From the NCBI GenBank assembly GCA_903834925.1, contig CAILLA010000107.1, forward strand, positions 1 to 58,729: a DNA stretch of 58,729 nt, written 5' to 3'. Below the pieces are notes generated by a model. It was not told where the DNA came from. It worked only from the letters and a program-made list of their open reading frames with translations, and did no database searches. This document shows positions 38,151 through 48,517 of the stretch, one piece after another. The position numbers were made by a program, and so were the translations under genes. The stretch comes from an uncultured Schlesneria sp. (GTDB lineage: Bacteria; Planctomycetota; Planctomycetia; Planctomycetales; Planctomycetaceae). How positions within the stretch are numbered: the stretch's first letter is position 1; each line of letters starts with the position of its first letter.

Positions 38151-38254
38151 ATGTTATTGTAAAACTCATTTTTTAATAGACATATTTCTTTCAGCATCGC
38201 ATACTCAAAATCTGTTCGAATCCATTTCCGAATCTGAATACGAAGATGAGACCT

Positions 38255-38620
38255 ATGCCAAAGAAAAAACCTGGGCGAAGCACGGATCGTTCGAATCCTC
38301 GCAGTAACAAAAGCCTGGCGATTCGGAATATTCTCGCGAAGTTGCCAAACGCCAAGGCGTCGGAAGTGGCCGAAGCGGTCAAAACCGAATTTGGCCACGA
38401 CGTCGGCAAGAACATGATCTACATGGTAAAGACCAAGTCGAATATGGCCGCTGACGGTCGAGTTAAACCGAGCAGAAATGGAAAAAGGGCGAAATCTGAA
38501 TCGCCCTTAACATCTGCGGCACTGTGGGTTGAGGCGATTAAGATGGCCCGCCAATTGCTGACGGCAACAGGAAGCCTCGCCAACGCAACCGCCTTGTTGA
38601 AGGCGCTTTCAGACAGTTAA
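38255..38620 (+). CDS. Small basic protein, conserved planctomycete type
   Basis: About 121 residues, starting MPKKKPGRS with Ser/Arg/Asn-rich lead, then a helical unit NKSLAIRNILAKLPNAK and ASEVAEAVKTEFGHDVGKNM followed by YMVKTK. This looks like the small winged-helix-like proteins found in planctomycetes (pattern S.AIR..L...P.A....V...L), which may bind DNA, but there is no proof. A second possible ATG is at 38246. The C-terminal part AALWVEAIKMARQLLTATG is a separate helix. Upstream DNA is very AT-rich. Confidence 0.6.
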   Translation: MPKKKPGRSTDRSNPRSNKSLAIRNILAKLPNAKASEVAEAVKTEFGHDVGKNMIYMVKTKSNMAADGRVKPSRNGKRAKSESPLTSAALWVEAIKMARQLLTATGSLANATALLKALSDS

Positions 38621-38773
38621 CAATGGACGAAGATTTCCGCAAAATCAGCGGCATTGAAGACTGGAATCTTTCAGGCTGATCGGATATCATCGCCCTCCCT
38701 TCGCGGAGACGTGGCGCGCGAAAGGTTTTTCTGAATAACGCTACGGACAGACAATCCTTGTGGTTATGATTCA

Positions 38774-39088
38774 ATGCCGAATACAGACAGTGCAAAACGC
38801 GCTCTTCGAAAAATGCAACGACGTCGTGTCAAGAACCGAAATGAACGATCGGCCTTACGCACGTCCGTCAAAAAGGTCCGCGTGACTGCCGCCGCTGCAG
38901 CAACCGGATCAGCAAAGATCGAAGACGCGAAATCTGTGCTGCAATTGGCGATCAAAAGAATTGATCAGTCGGCTGCCAAGCACTTGATTCATGCGAACAA
39001 GGCCGCTCGAGACAAGTCGCGCCTGACGAAGCTCATCAATAAGCTTACTGCACCTGCAGCTCCCGCAGCAACGACTGAAGCAAAGTAG
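38774..39088 (+). CDS. rpsT: 30S ribosomal protein S20
   Basis: A 104-residue S20, close to the family's 87 plus an Ala/Pro-rich tail. Seen: SAKRALRKMQRRRVKNRNERSALR and AAKHLIHANKAARDKSRLTKLI. It binds 16S rRNA early in 30S assembly. It stands alone and ends at the palindromic terminator at 39131-39162. Confidence 0.97.
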   Translation: MPNTDSAKRALRKMQRRRVKNRNERSALRTSVKKVRVTAAAAATGSAKIEDAKSVLQLAIKRIDQSAAKHLIHANKAARDKSRLTKLINKLTAPAAPAATTEAK

Positions 39089-39126
39089 TCTGGGAAAAAC
39101 TACCGAGTTGGTGGTTTGCCGATAAT

Positions 39127-39170
39127 AAAACCGAGCCAGTCTTCGATCGAAGACTGGCTCGGTTCGTTTT
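39127..39170. terminator. Bidirectional terminator with perfect 32-base palindrome
   Basis: Bases 39131-39162 form a perfect palindrome (CCGAGCCAGTCTTCGA and its complement) with AATAAAA on the left and TTCGTTTT on the right, giving U-rich tails on both strands. It lies between rpsT (+) and the membrane-protein pair (-), which converge, so it can end both transcripts. Confidence 0.85.
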
Positions 39171-39189
39171 ACGCGATGAAAACCTCAAC

Positions 39190-39399
39190 CTACATCTTGT
39201 AGGACAAAACCCACAACACGGCGAAAACGATCCCCATGAACCCGATAATCTGCAGAAAAAGCCAGATCGCCCGTCGCAGGATTCGGTCGGGAAGTTCAAA
39301 CCGGCTTGCGCTATAAACAAGGCTGATAATCATCGCCAGCGGTAAAAGATACCACGTGACATTGACTGTTTGCGCCAGAATGAAAAGAGAGGAAGGCAT
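39190..39399 (-). CDS. Small two-helix membrane protein
   Basis: A 69-residue protein with two hydrophobic segments (TWYLLPLAMIISLVYSAS and FLQIIGFMGIVFAVLWVLSY) and a short basic link ELPDRILRRA. It begins 11 bases after the DUF6677-like gene, or overlaps it if the GTG at 39414 is used, so the two are an operon. Function unknown. Confidence 0.65.
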   Translation of the reverse strand: MPSSLFILAQTVNVTWYLLPLAMIISLVYSASRFELPDRILRRAIWLFLQIIGFMGIVFAVLWVLSYKM

Positions 39400-39410
39400 C
39401 GGACAAAGTC

Positions 39411-40295
39411 TCACACTGGGGTGGTCGCATTTATAACGGGGATTGGCGGGTCAAGTTTATCAGGATCGGTTTTCTCATCAGGCTTGGGTGTCGGCCACAC
39501 TTCGTCACCGAAGCCGTAGGCAGGACCTTGAACACAGTCCCAGATCGCCAAAATATTCAGCAGTCCGGCGATCCATGTGAAAACAAGAGCGAGTTCGTGT
39601 TGCTTACCCAACCGACCGGTCACTTCTTGAAGTTGATCCTGGTCGGGAGGGACTCCGTACCCATCAAAAAATGGACGGGGGATCGAACCGATGATCGCTC
39701 TGCCATTTTCGATTCCTCCCGTCACACCAATTTTCAGCGTTCGGCGAAAACCGGCTGCGATCGGTCGGTCAAGAAAGAATTTCCCGCCTAACTCGAGTTT
39801 CACCGGCTGGCCGTCCAATTTGCCAGTAAAAGTACCTTTCGTTTCAGGCCCGTACTCGCCCGATTCCGGTTTTAGTTTAATGACCCCGTCCAGTTTTCCG
39901 GCTTCGGCATCGCTGTTGGATTCAATCAAAATTCCCTTAAAGTTGGCGGAAAGTGTCCTGTCAACTTCAATCATCGTGTTGTTGTTTTTGGCAACGCGTT
40001 GCTTTTGCCAAAGAGCTGGATAGGAAACTAATCCGGCACCAAATTGGGCTGCGTAATGCAGCGTGATTTTCCTGGTCAGCCCTTTCTCGGGAAGATTATA
40101 AACAACGACCCCCTCTCCGAGCTTCACACCCCAGAGGAACAGGCCGAGAATTCCAAAAAGGTAGATGAACCCTTTGACAATCCGACCCTGGTACAGGTGT
40201 CCAAGTCCGGGGACGAGCACGGCGAGAATCAACGCCACAAAGACGTTTCCCGCTTCCCATGGCTTTTTACGTTCAACATCAGGAGCAATCGGCAT
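39411..40295 (-). CDS. Membrane protein, DUF6677-like, with GLGHLYQGR motif
   Basis: A 294-residue protein. Two adjoining membrane helices (NVFVALILAVLVPGLGHLYQG and KGFIYLFGILGLFLWGV) carry a GLGHLYQGR turn, as in TM2-like proteins. A soluble beta-rich domain of about 170 residues follows, then a last helix (LVFTWIAGLLNILAIWD) and a Pro/Asp-rich tail. The ATG at 40295 gives the membrane domain its usual lead. The family is found in planctomycetes and its role is unknown. It forms an operon with the small membrane gene downstream. Confidence 0.75.
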   Translation of the reverse strand: MPIAPDVERKKPWEAGNVFVALILAVLVPGLGHLYQGRIVKGFIYLFGILGLFLWGVKLGEGVVVYNLPEKGLTRKITLHYAAQFGAGLVSYPALWQKQRVAKNNNTMIEVDRTLSANFKGILIESNSDAEAGKLDGVIKLKPESGEYGPETKGTFTGKLDGQPVKLELGGKFFLDRPIAAGFRRTLKIGVTGGIENGRAIIGSIPRPFFDGYGVPPDQDQLQEVTGRLGKQHELALVFTWIAGLLNILAIWDCVQGPAYGFGDEVWPTPKPDEKTDPDKLDPPIPVINATTPV

Positions 40296-40703
40296 GCGGC
40301 GGCTTTCGAGGCGACTGAAGTTATTGCACCGTGACACGTGGTCGACGGAACAGCCCCGCTTACGGGTGGTCAATTCACGACGATCAGACCCAATCTGATC
40401 GAATCCGAGCGTGTTAAAACCCCTTCCCGCAGTCGGTTGGAGATTGTAGCACAGCTCTTCATCCAGAGACTAGGGCAGTGCAAAGAGCGGTCTGATGCGA
40501 AAAAAATACACGGATTAGGTTCATTATTCTTGATTATCCACTTGGTCCTTAATTTCCCACAGATTTCACGGCCGGACCAACAGGGTAAAACACTTTATGA
40601 AGACGACATCGACCTGCCGACGTAACCTGCTTAGAATGATATCTTTGCAATTCAATTGCGGCTTCCAAGAGTGCCCCTGCATCCAAATCAGGCAGTGCCG
40701 AAA

Positions 40704-41327
40704 ATGACGAAAGTAAATCAATCGGCAGAGATCGAAGGGTGGATTGGCCGTCTCAAAAATGGCGACCTCAAGGCCCGTGAGCAACTTATTAACTGCACTT
40801 GTGATCGCCTAACGAGCCTGACCCGCAAAATGCTGAAGGAATATGGTCGAGTCAAACGTTGGGAGCAAACGGACGATGTGACGCAAAACTCGCTGATGCG
40901 TCTGTACCGAACGCTGGCAGACGTTCACCCAGCCAATGCCGTGGAATTTTACCGGTTGGCCGCCATGAATATCCGCCGGGAATTACTCGATCTCGCCAAG
41001 CACTATTTTGGACCAAATGGCTTGGGAGCCAACTACGCGAGCGTTGATTTGGCCTCGGGAAAAACGGCGAACAATCCTGATGGCAATGCCCCACTGGCGA
41101 TCGAGGATGGCCCGGATCAGCTTGAGGCATGGACCGCGTTTCATGAGCAAGTTGAAAAACTTCCAGACGAGGAAAAGGAAATTTTCGACCTTCTCTGGTA
41201 TCAGGAGCTTTCTCAAGCAAACGCTGCCGAATTGCTGAATGTCTCGACACGAACCGTGAAAAGACGCTGGGCGTCCGCTCGCCTGTTGCTGCACGAAGCG
41301 CTCGGCGGACTGCTGCCCGAAATCTGA
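40704..41327 (+). CDS. ECF-type sigma factor, second kinase-linked pair
   Basis: A 207-residue ECF sigma factor. Region 2: RVKRWEQTDDVTQNSLMRLYR and EFYRLAAMNIRRELLDLA; region 4: LSQANAAELLNVSTRTVKRRW. It is the type called ECF subfamily planctomycete sigma (TIGR02984-like). The next gene, a membrane Ser/Thr kinase, starts 11 bases after the stop with AGGAG in the gap, so both are on one transcript. The ATG at 40704 is chosen from family length; the open frame starts at 40656. Confidence 0.92.
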   Translation: MTKVNQSAEIEGWIGRLKNGDLKAREQLINCTCDRLTSLTRKMLKEYGRVKRWEQTDDVTQNSLMRLYRTLADVHPANAVEFYRLAAMNIRRELLDLAKHYFGPNGLGANYASVDLASGKTANNPDGNAPLAIEDGPDQLEAWTAFHEQVEKLPDEEKEIFDLLWYQELSQANAAELLNVSTRTVKRRWASARLLLHEALGGLLPEI

Positions 41328-41338
41328 CAGGAGAAAAC

Positions 41339-43459
41339 ATGCCGGAAAGTGACCGCTTGTTGGATCTAGTCGTCCTTTGGGAAGAGCTTCACGAGGCGGG
41401 CACCCCCGTCCCGATTGAGGAACTGTGTCAGGATTGTCCCGAGCTTTTACCAGCGTTACGCAAGCGTTTGAAAGCCCTCGGCGCATTGGATGCTGTACTC
41501 GCGAACGAGACAAATCCCGGCTCGGCCACGATTGCGAAAGAACAAAAATCCGAGATTGAGAAGCTTTCCAGGCAAGTCGAACCACAGCCAGTCATCCCCG
41601 GATACGAAATTATTCGCGAGCTCGGTCGCGGAGGAATGGGGGTGGTTTATGAAGCTCGCCAGATAAGACTGAATCGACTGGTCGCGGTCAAGGTTTTGCT
41701 CGGAGGGTCGTATGCGACGGTCACTTCGCAAGAACGATTTAAAGCCGAAGTCGATGCGATCGGTCGAATGCAGCATCCGAACCTGATCCAGGTCTTCGAT
41801 GTCGGTGAATACGATGGCCGCGTGTATTACTCGATGGAATACCTGGCTGGCGGTAATCTTGAAGATCGAATTGGCAATGCCCCTCTGCCACCGCGTAAGG
41901 CAGCCGAGATTGTAAAAATCCTAGCCGATGCAATCGAAGCGGTTCACGAACATGGTGTCATTCATCGTGACCTCAAGCCCGCAAACATCCTGCTTACGGC
42001 AGCTGATGCGACGAACGAGAAGACCGGCGTCAAAGGGTTTGGTATCCCGAAAATCAGCGACTTTGGTCTCGCCAAGCGAACAGACATCCCTTCAGGACCG
42101 ACCCTGACAGAACATATCCTGGGGACGCCGACTTATATGGCTCCGGAACAAGCCGCCGGCCATAGTCGACAAGTCGGTCCCGCGACCGACATTTACTCGC
42201 TCGGCGCAATCCTGTACCGATTGCTGATTGGACGGCCACCGTTTGTTGGCGAAACAGTGATCGAGATTGTGCGTCAAGTTGCCGACGCTGACCCAGTCCC
42301 GCCGCGTTTTCTTCAGCCGACGATCCCCATTGATTTGGAAACGATTTGTCTAAAGTGTCTGAATAAGCAACCGTCTCAGCGATATACAAGTGCAGCTGCG
42401 CTGGCTGATGACCTGAGCCGATTTCTCGCCGATGAGCCAATTGTCGCTCTGCCGATTGGCTGGCTCGGCCAATTAATCAAATGGATTCGTCGTCGACCTG
42501 CCGTTGCCAGTTTAATTACGGTCAGCGGACTTGCCGTTGTCGGCCTGCTAGCATCGAGCTGGTTGTTCAACCAGCGTCTTGCCAAGGAACTCAAGAATAC
42601 TGGTGATGCACGCGAGATGGCCGAGGTCACTGGGCACCATTTGAAGCTGGCGCTCGCGGGTGAAATCGCGGCGACGCTGGATGCGGATTTCAAACAGTTG
42701 GAGATCGTTCCGCAATCTATGGTGACATTGCTGGCTCTGCGTAAAAATTGGGACGAGAAAGAACTCGAAGCCTGGACGAGATCCCTCGTAAAAAAGGACG
42801 CAAGGATCTTTGGCATCAGCCTCGCATTCGAACCCCAACAGTTCGTTGGTAAGAACGTGTACGATGATTATTGTCTTTACGTTCACGAAGAAGCCAGCGG
42901 GCTGATTGCCAAGCAATTGCTTCCTCCCGAGTATCCCTCACCCAGTTACCGCGAACGGCATTGGTATACAGCTCCAGAAGCAACTGGCAAGCGGACGTGG
43001 AGCGAACCCTATCGCGGGCAACGAGCGAACGAGACGCCGATGCTGACGTACTCATGCCCCATTGTTAGCGATGGCACCTTTCGTGGTGTTGTAGCAACCG
43101 ATCTGTCGATCAAGTATTTTCGCGAATTGCACACGCGACTTGAGAAAAAGTACCTGGGTTCGGACTGTTCCAGTTTCGTGATCAGCAGCGGTGGCACATT
43201 CATGTATCACCCAAATCCACAGTATGAATTCCCATCAGAGAATTCATCGATTGATCAGATTCCAACGGACTCTGATTTTCAAGCGATATGGCAGAAAATG
43301 CAGCGACAGGAAACAGGCTACGCGCTCGGAACGGATTTTGACGTGGGTCGACCCGCGACGTTTTATTTCGCCAGAATTCCATCAACCGATGGGCACTTCG
43401 TGTTGGTACAGTTTGAATCCACTCCTCCAATTGGACTGGATTCGTTGAAAAATCCGTAA
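41339..43459 (+). CDS. Transmembrane Ser/Thr kinase with C-terminal Cache-like sensor
   Basis: A 706-residue protein. After a short helical N-terminus with a Cys pair (LCQDCPELLPALRKRL), the Hanks-type kinase domain (about 88-360) has GRGGMGVVYEA, VAVKVL, HRDLKPAN, DFGLAK and APEQAAG. A single membrane helix follows at about 390-412 (ASLITVSGLAVVGLLASSW). The outer part (about 440-700) resembles a double Cache/PDC sensor: KKDARIFGISLAFEPQQF, YCLYVHEEASG, REKHWY-like RERHWYTAPE, and GVVATDLSIKYF. Cache domains bind small ligands outside the membrane. The gene is the second of an operon with an ECF sigma gene. The kinase probably signals a bound metabolite to that sigma factor; the ligand is unknown. 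Confidence 0.9.
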   Translation: MPESDRLLDLVVLWEELHEAGTPVPIEELCQDCPELLPALRKRLKALGALDAVLANETNPGSATIAKEQKSEIEKLSRQVEPQPVIPGYEIIRELGRGGMGVVYEARQIRLNRLVAVKVLLGGSYATVTSQERFKAEVDAIGRMQHPNLIQVFDVGEYDGRVYYSMEYLAGGNLEDRIGNAPLPPRKAAEIVKILADAIEAVHEHGVIHRDLKPANILLTAADATNEKTGVKGFGIPKISDFGLAKRTDIPSGPTLTEHILGTPTYMAPEQAAGHSRQVGPATDIYSLGAILYRLLIGRPPFVGETVIEIVRQVADADPVPPRFLQPTIPIDLETICLKCLNKQPSQRYTSAAALADDLSRFLADEPIVALPIGWLGQLIKWIRRRPAVASLITVSGLAVVGLLASSWLFNQRLAKELKNTGDAREMAEVTGHHLKLALAGEIAATLDADFKQLEIVPQSMVTLLALRKNWDEKELEAWTRSLVKKDARIFGISLAFEPQQFVGKNVYDDYCLYVHEEASGLIAKQLLPPEYPSPSYRERHWYTAPEATGKRTWSEPYRGQRANETPMLTYSCPIVSDGTFRGVVATDLSIKYFRELHTRLEKKYLGSDCSSFVISSGGTFMYHPNPQYEFPSENSSIDQIPTDSDFQAIWQKMQRQETGYALGTDFDVGRPATFYFARIPSTDGHFVLVQFESTPPIGLDSLKNP

Positions 43460-43525
43460 GGACTCTTGGCACCATATTTAGTGACCTCCGTTAAAAGTGA
43501 GCTGGAGCAGAACGTTCATAAAAAT

Positions 43526-44008
43526 CTAGTTTGCTTGTAGGGGAACGCTCTTAGTTCGTGTTTTTTTCGCTGCCCTGCGTGGTTCGTCTGTGATGACAGA
43601 TTCTTGTGCTTGTTCACATTCCGACGACATTCGTTCTTCGACGTCGTTCGCGAGCGAAGGACGCAATTCGTACGCGTTGTCACCAAGGTCCTGGAAGAAT
43701 GCCGTGAACCAGAGCATTTGCTTGACGTTCGACAAAGGACCAAAAACACGGATGCAAACACCGTTGTCGTGCCAGTCACATAGCGTCCCAAAAAAACCGC
43801 TGGGGACATATTTGACAAATCGCATGTCGACTCCCATTGTTCGACATTCTTCCTTTTCCATCAGCCGTCGAAATGCCTCTCGAATCAACGACAACTCTTC
43901 GCCATCCCAAATCTCCATCGTTCCGACATTAACAACACGGAATTCGCCGTACGAATCGATCGTTACAGGCTTTAAGTTCCTGGTGCTGACCACAGTCCCA
44001 TCTGACAT
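43526..44008 (-). CDS. STAS-like (anti-sigma antagonist type) protein
   Basis: A 160-residue protein. The core from about residue 20 to 100 fits a STAS fold: a beta strand EFRVVNVGTMEIW, a helix SLIREAFRRLMEKE, the strand-loop MGVDMRFVKYVPSGFFGTL, and IRVFGPLSNVKQML. In SpoIIAA-like proteins a serine at this loop is phosphorylated; here VPSGFFG has a Ser in place. The tail from 120 is charged and Lys/Arg-rich. The ATG at 44008 gives a normal family start; the frame stays open to 44158 without support. It is divergent from the MarR gene. Its partner kinase or sigma factor is not identified. Confidence 0.6.
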   Translation of the reverse strand: MSDGTVVSTRNLKPVTIDSYGEFRVVNVGTMEIWDGEELSLIREAFRRLMEKEECRTMGVDMRFVKYVPSGFFGTLCDWHDNGVCIRVFGPLSNVKQMLWFTAFFQDLGDNAYELRPSLANDVEERMSSECEQAQESVITDEPRRAAKKTRTKSVPLQAN

Positions 44009-44171
44009 CTTTTCGTCCCAGTTTTGAATGACACCACAATGCAGTCCCACTAACTGGAAGAGCGAGAGCAAATCGATCAGGGGACAAGTTTTTTTGCTGA
44101 AACTGCAAAAACAAAGAAGTCGTCGCGAATCCTTGCATTGCAGTCTCCGTCCCATCAAAGTACGATCTGAT

Positions 44172-44193
44172 TATCGTGCGTGTACGCACTATA
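44172..44193. promoter_or_regulatory. Candidate MarR operator
   Basis: TAT-C-GTGCGT-GT-ACGCAC-T-ATA is a 22-base near-perfect palindrome with one mismatched pair. It lies 20 bases before the MarR start codon, with AGGAG (44202-44206) between, in the gap to the divergent STAS gene. MarR proteins bind palindromes of this length, usually in their own promoter. Confidence 0.6.
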
Positions 44194-44212
44194 TTATGAA
44201 TAGGAGTCGCGA

Positions 44213-44689
44213 ATGGAGCACAAAAGCGAACTTCCCATGGCGTTGCGTGCGGCTTATCTCGCACTTCATCGTCGTTCAGAAGCACAATTTGCGAAATGCG
44301 GAGTGACCGCCGACCAGTTCGTCCTATTGGCTACTCTGGCCCGCGGAGATTCTCTGACTCAGCGAGAACTTGCTCGCCGCATGCCGTCCGACCCCAGCAC
44401 GGTACGCGCGATGCTAGTGCTGCTTGAAAAGCGGGGGCTCGTCCGCCGCGATCCCCATCCCAGTGATTCCCGTGCGCGGACCGCAGCACTGACGGCTGCG
44501 GGTAAACGAAAGTTTCAGCAGGCGTTTGCGGCCGGCGAAGCCATCCGCACCCAGATGTTTGCGGACCTTCAGCCCGGCGATGGCGAAACGTTGGTGAGAC
44601 TTCTGAATCAAGTCGCCGAATCACTCAATTCAGATTTCGTGTCAGCCATCTGTTTTGGTTCAAATGATTCCGGCGAGGAGGATTCATGA
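44213..44689 (+). CDS. MarR family transcriptional regulator
   Basis: A 158-residue winged-helix regulator. Seen: an N-terminal dimerisation helix (ALRAAYLALHRRSEAQFA), the helix-turn-helix LTQRELARRMPSDPSTVRAML and the wing LVRRDPHPSDSRARTAALT. MarR dimers usually repress genes and are released by small aromatic or phenolic ligands. AGGAG lies six bases before the ATG. The gene is followed 114 bases later by the first esterase of an array, and a palindrome just upstream may be its operator. Control of the esterases is inferred from position. Confidence 0.9.
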   Translation: MEHKSELPMALRAAYLALHRRSEAQFAKCGVTADQFVLLATLARGDSLTQRELARRMPSDPSTVRAMLVLLEKRGLVRRDPHPSDSRARTAALTAAGKRKFQQAFAAGEAIRTQMFADLQPGDGETLVRLLNQVAESLNSDFVSAICFGSNDSGEEDS

Positions 44690-44707
44690 GCAGCGTACAA
44701 ATGCTGA

Positions 44708-46117
<1,410 letters not shown>

Positions 46118-46132
46118 GGCTTCGATGATTCC

Positions 46133-46312
46133 CTCGTTCTCAAGCTCCTGCTTGGGAACGAACCTCTTCGAAGCTCCGCTTCACGATTTGTCTAGCGACC
46201 TGCAACTCGAAATTTCATTGATATTCGGTGGAGTCACATTGGTTGCCGTCCTTGCCGATCAGGAAGCGGAGCTTCCAAGACGGGCGTTCCCAAGCAGGAG
46301 CTTGGGAACGAG
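46133..46312. repeat. 180-bp repeat element with palindromic ends (copy 1)
   Basis: The two ends are related palindromes of the GTTCCCAAGC-GCTTGGGAAC type: CTCGTTCTCAAGCTCCTG at the left and CAGGAGCTTGGGAACGAG at the right. Next to each end is GAAGCTCCGCTTC or GAAGCGGAGCTTCC. The element lies between the first esterase and the tandem esterase. A second copy in reverse orientation lies at 48518-48858, on the other side of the tandem esterase gene. No reading frame of a transposase is inside; it is non-autonomous if mobile. Confidence 0.75.
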
Positions 46313-46388
46313 AAAACTTGAACAAATCCAACTGGGATCGCAACGTATTCCGAACGATTTAATCCCTGAATGCGCGAAGGAACAACAG

Positions 46389-48014
46389 ATGAGTCTTCGA
46401 GTTTGGCTTTATTTATCTGGCAGCGTTCGGCGAACAACGGCCGTTATCCTTGCAGTGCTGACGATCTTCACAGCTCCCGCGTTTGCTCAACCAAGAACAC
46501 CAAGACCGATTCCCGTGACGGGGCCGTTGCCACTGCCAATCCTTCCCGCATTACCGGTTCGCGACGACGCAAGCTTCTTTAAAGTTCGGGCAGTCCCTCA
46601 CGGAACGGTCGAGCAAACAACCTATCACGATCTTGCGGGTAAAGAAAAACGAATGCACGTTTACCTGCCTCCCGGGTATCAGGAGGCCAAGGATCACTAT
46701 CCGGTTCTCTACCTGAATCACGGCGGCGGAGATGATGATTCGCAATGGACGGCAACCACTCATAACGGGGGCCATGCGCACGTTATTCTGGATAACCTGA
46801 TCGCCGAGAAAAAAGCAAAACCGATGATTGTGGTCATGCCAAACACGCGCGGCCTGGCCTCTTTCAAATCTCCGAAACCGGGCGAACCCGATGCGTGCGC
46901 CCGTGAATACCTTGAATGTATTCTCCCGCACGTGGAAAACACCTACCGCGTTCGAACTAACCGCGACTCGCGTGCACTCGCCGGATTGTCCATGGGCGGT
47001 TTCGTCGTTTTGAACACGGGCATCCCCAATTTGGACAAGTTCAGTGAGCTGTATGTCTACAGCTCGGGCTACATCGAAGATGAAAATCGATCCGCCATGA
47101 AAGAAAACTTCGCGGCGTTACTAAATGACAGCGAAGCGAACAAACGTTTCAACGTCCCACTGTATTTCGCAGCCGGTGAAACCGATATCGCACTCAACAA
47201 CAGTTTCAAGACCATGGCAATTTTCAATAGTGCCGGGGTTCGAACGTTCTCTGTCCTGAGTGACGGTGGCCACGACTGGCCCAACTGGCGCCGCTATCTC
47301 TGGCAGACGGCTCAAGTCATGTTTTCCGGCAGCAGTGAGCAACCCGTTGCTGCGAAGACGACTGACGCTCAACCACCTCGTCGACCACCGATCGAGTCAC
47401 CTGTCGTGCATCCCGATCGCAAAGTAACGTTCAGGGTTCGAGCGCCGAATGCAAATCAGGTGGAATTGAATGGCCAGTTTCAAAAAGGGAATCAGCCTCT
47501 GAAGAAAGATGAATCGGGAGTCTGGAGCATCACCGTTGGCCCCGTTGAGCCGAACCTGTACCCCTATTGCTTTGTGGTCGATGGAATTTCACTTGCTGAT
47601 CCAAACAATCCGCATTTGTTTCCCAATGAACGGTTCAAGAACAGTCTCGTCGATATTCCAACAGAAACGCCTGCAATCTATTCGTGTCAGGATGTTCCAC
47701 ACGGAAAGGTTGACTACTGCGTATACAAATCCAAAACGTTGAACGCCGACCGACCCTTGCTCGTCTACACGCCACCAGGATATTCCGAAGGCAACGACCA
47801 GTACCCCGTGTTCTATCTGGTCAGTGGTACGACCGACACCGAAGAGACTTGGTTCAAAGTCGGCCGAGCGAACTTTATTGCGGACAATCTGATCGCTCAG
47901 CAAAAAGCAAAACCCATGATCATCGTGATGCCCTGCGGCAACATGATGACGGGGGCTCCCAATCCTTCGTCGAGTGAAGCTGCCGAAATGTATAAGCGGT
48001 TCAGCTCCGAGTAG
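46389..48014 (+). CDS. Tandem CE1-type esterase, ended early by an in-frame amber codon
   Basis: The frame from ATG 46389 (AAGGA seven bases upstream, signal peptide ILAVLTIFTAPAFA) codes 541 residues to a TAG at 48012. Domain 1 (about 55-325) is a full esterase: HVYLPPGYQEA, YPVLYLNHGGGDDD, GLSMGGF with Ser201 and GGHDW. Residues about 335-425 form a CBM48/E-set-like beta domain (VTFRVRAPNANQVELNG). Domain 2 starts (VYTPPGYSEGNDQYPVFYLV) and is cut at YKRFSSE before its catalytic serine. The same frame goes on beyond the TAG and contains the rest of domain 2. As read, the product keeps a complete first domain and half of a second one. The frame is also open upstream of 46389, but only through a repeat element. 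Confidence 0.8.
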   Translation: MSLRVWLYLSGSVRRTTAVILAVLTIFTAPAFAQPRTPRPIPVTGPLPLPILPALPVRDDASFFKVRAVPHGTVEQTTYHDLAGKEKRMHVYLPPGYQEAKDHYPVLYLNHGGGDDDSQWTATTHNGGHAHVILDNLIAEKKAKPMIVVMPNTRGLASFKSPKPGEPDACAREYLECILPHVENTYRVRTNRDSRALAGLSMGGFVVLNTGIPNLDKFSELYVYSSGYIEDENRSAMKENFAALLNDSEANKRFNVPLYFAAGETDIALNNSFKTMAIFNSAGVRTFSVLSDGGHDWPNWRRYLWQTAQVMFSGSSEQPVAAKTTDAQPPRRPPIESPVVHPDRKVTFRVRAPNANQVELNGQFQKGNQPLKKDESGVWSITVGPVEPNLYPYCFVVDGISLADPNNPHLFPNERFKNSLVDIPTETPAIYSCQDVPHGKVDYCVYKSKTLNADRPLLVYTPPGYSEGNDQYPVFYLVSGTTDTEETWFKVGRANFIADNLIAQQKAKPMIIVMPCGNMMTGAPNPSSSEAAEMYKRFSSE

Positions 48015-48422
48015 ACAGAAAACATCTTGCCGTTCGTCGAGTCGAATTACTGCGTCAGAAAGGACCGTGAGAGTCACGCCATCGCCGGATTTTCACGCGG
48101 CGGCGGTCAATCGCTGTTCACTGGCTTTGCGAACTTCGACAAGTTCGCCTGGATCGGTTCCTATAGTGCGTACCTGACACCCGAAGTTTTCAGCACAAAC
48201 TTTGGCCCCCTGGCAACCCGACCAGACGAAACGAACGCACAACTGAAACTGCTCTGGCTGGGAGTCGGAAAGGAAGATTTCCTTTTTAAACCTGCGATGC
48301 AATTCGATGAGTTCCTGAAGGAAAAAGGGATCAGGCACGAAAGCCTGGTCACTGAAGGAGGGCATACCTGGATGAACGCCAGGCACTACCTGCAGGAAAC
48401 GCTGCAGCTCTTTTTCAAATGA
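48015..48422 (+). pseudogene. Second half of esterase domain 2 after the amber codon
   Basis: The same frame as the preceding gene continues past TAG 48012-48014 with ILPFVESNYCV, the elbow GFSRGGGQS (Ser), LLWLGVGKEDF and GGHTWMNAR, ending at 48420. These are the missing catalytic parts of domain 2: the full protein without the stop would be about 676 residues. A single base change in TAG would restore it. It has no own ribosome site before the first TTG (48027), so separate translation is unlikely unless by readthrough or reinitiation. Confidence 0.75.
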
Positions 48423-48517
48423 TCCAACACCAAACCAGACACCGCTGAGCGTGGTATGGTTGGCAATCGCCTCATCGAGCTGCAACAGATTTCCCGAACG
48501 TATATTGCGAAAAATCC

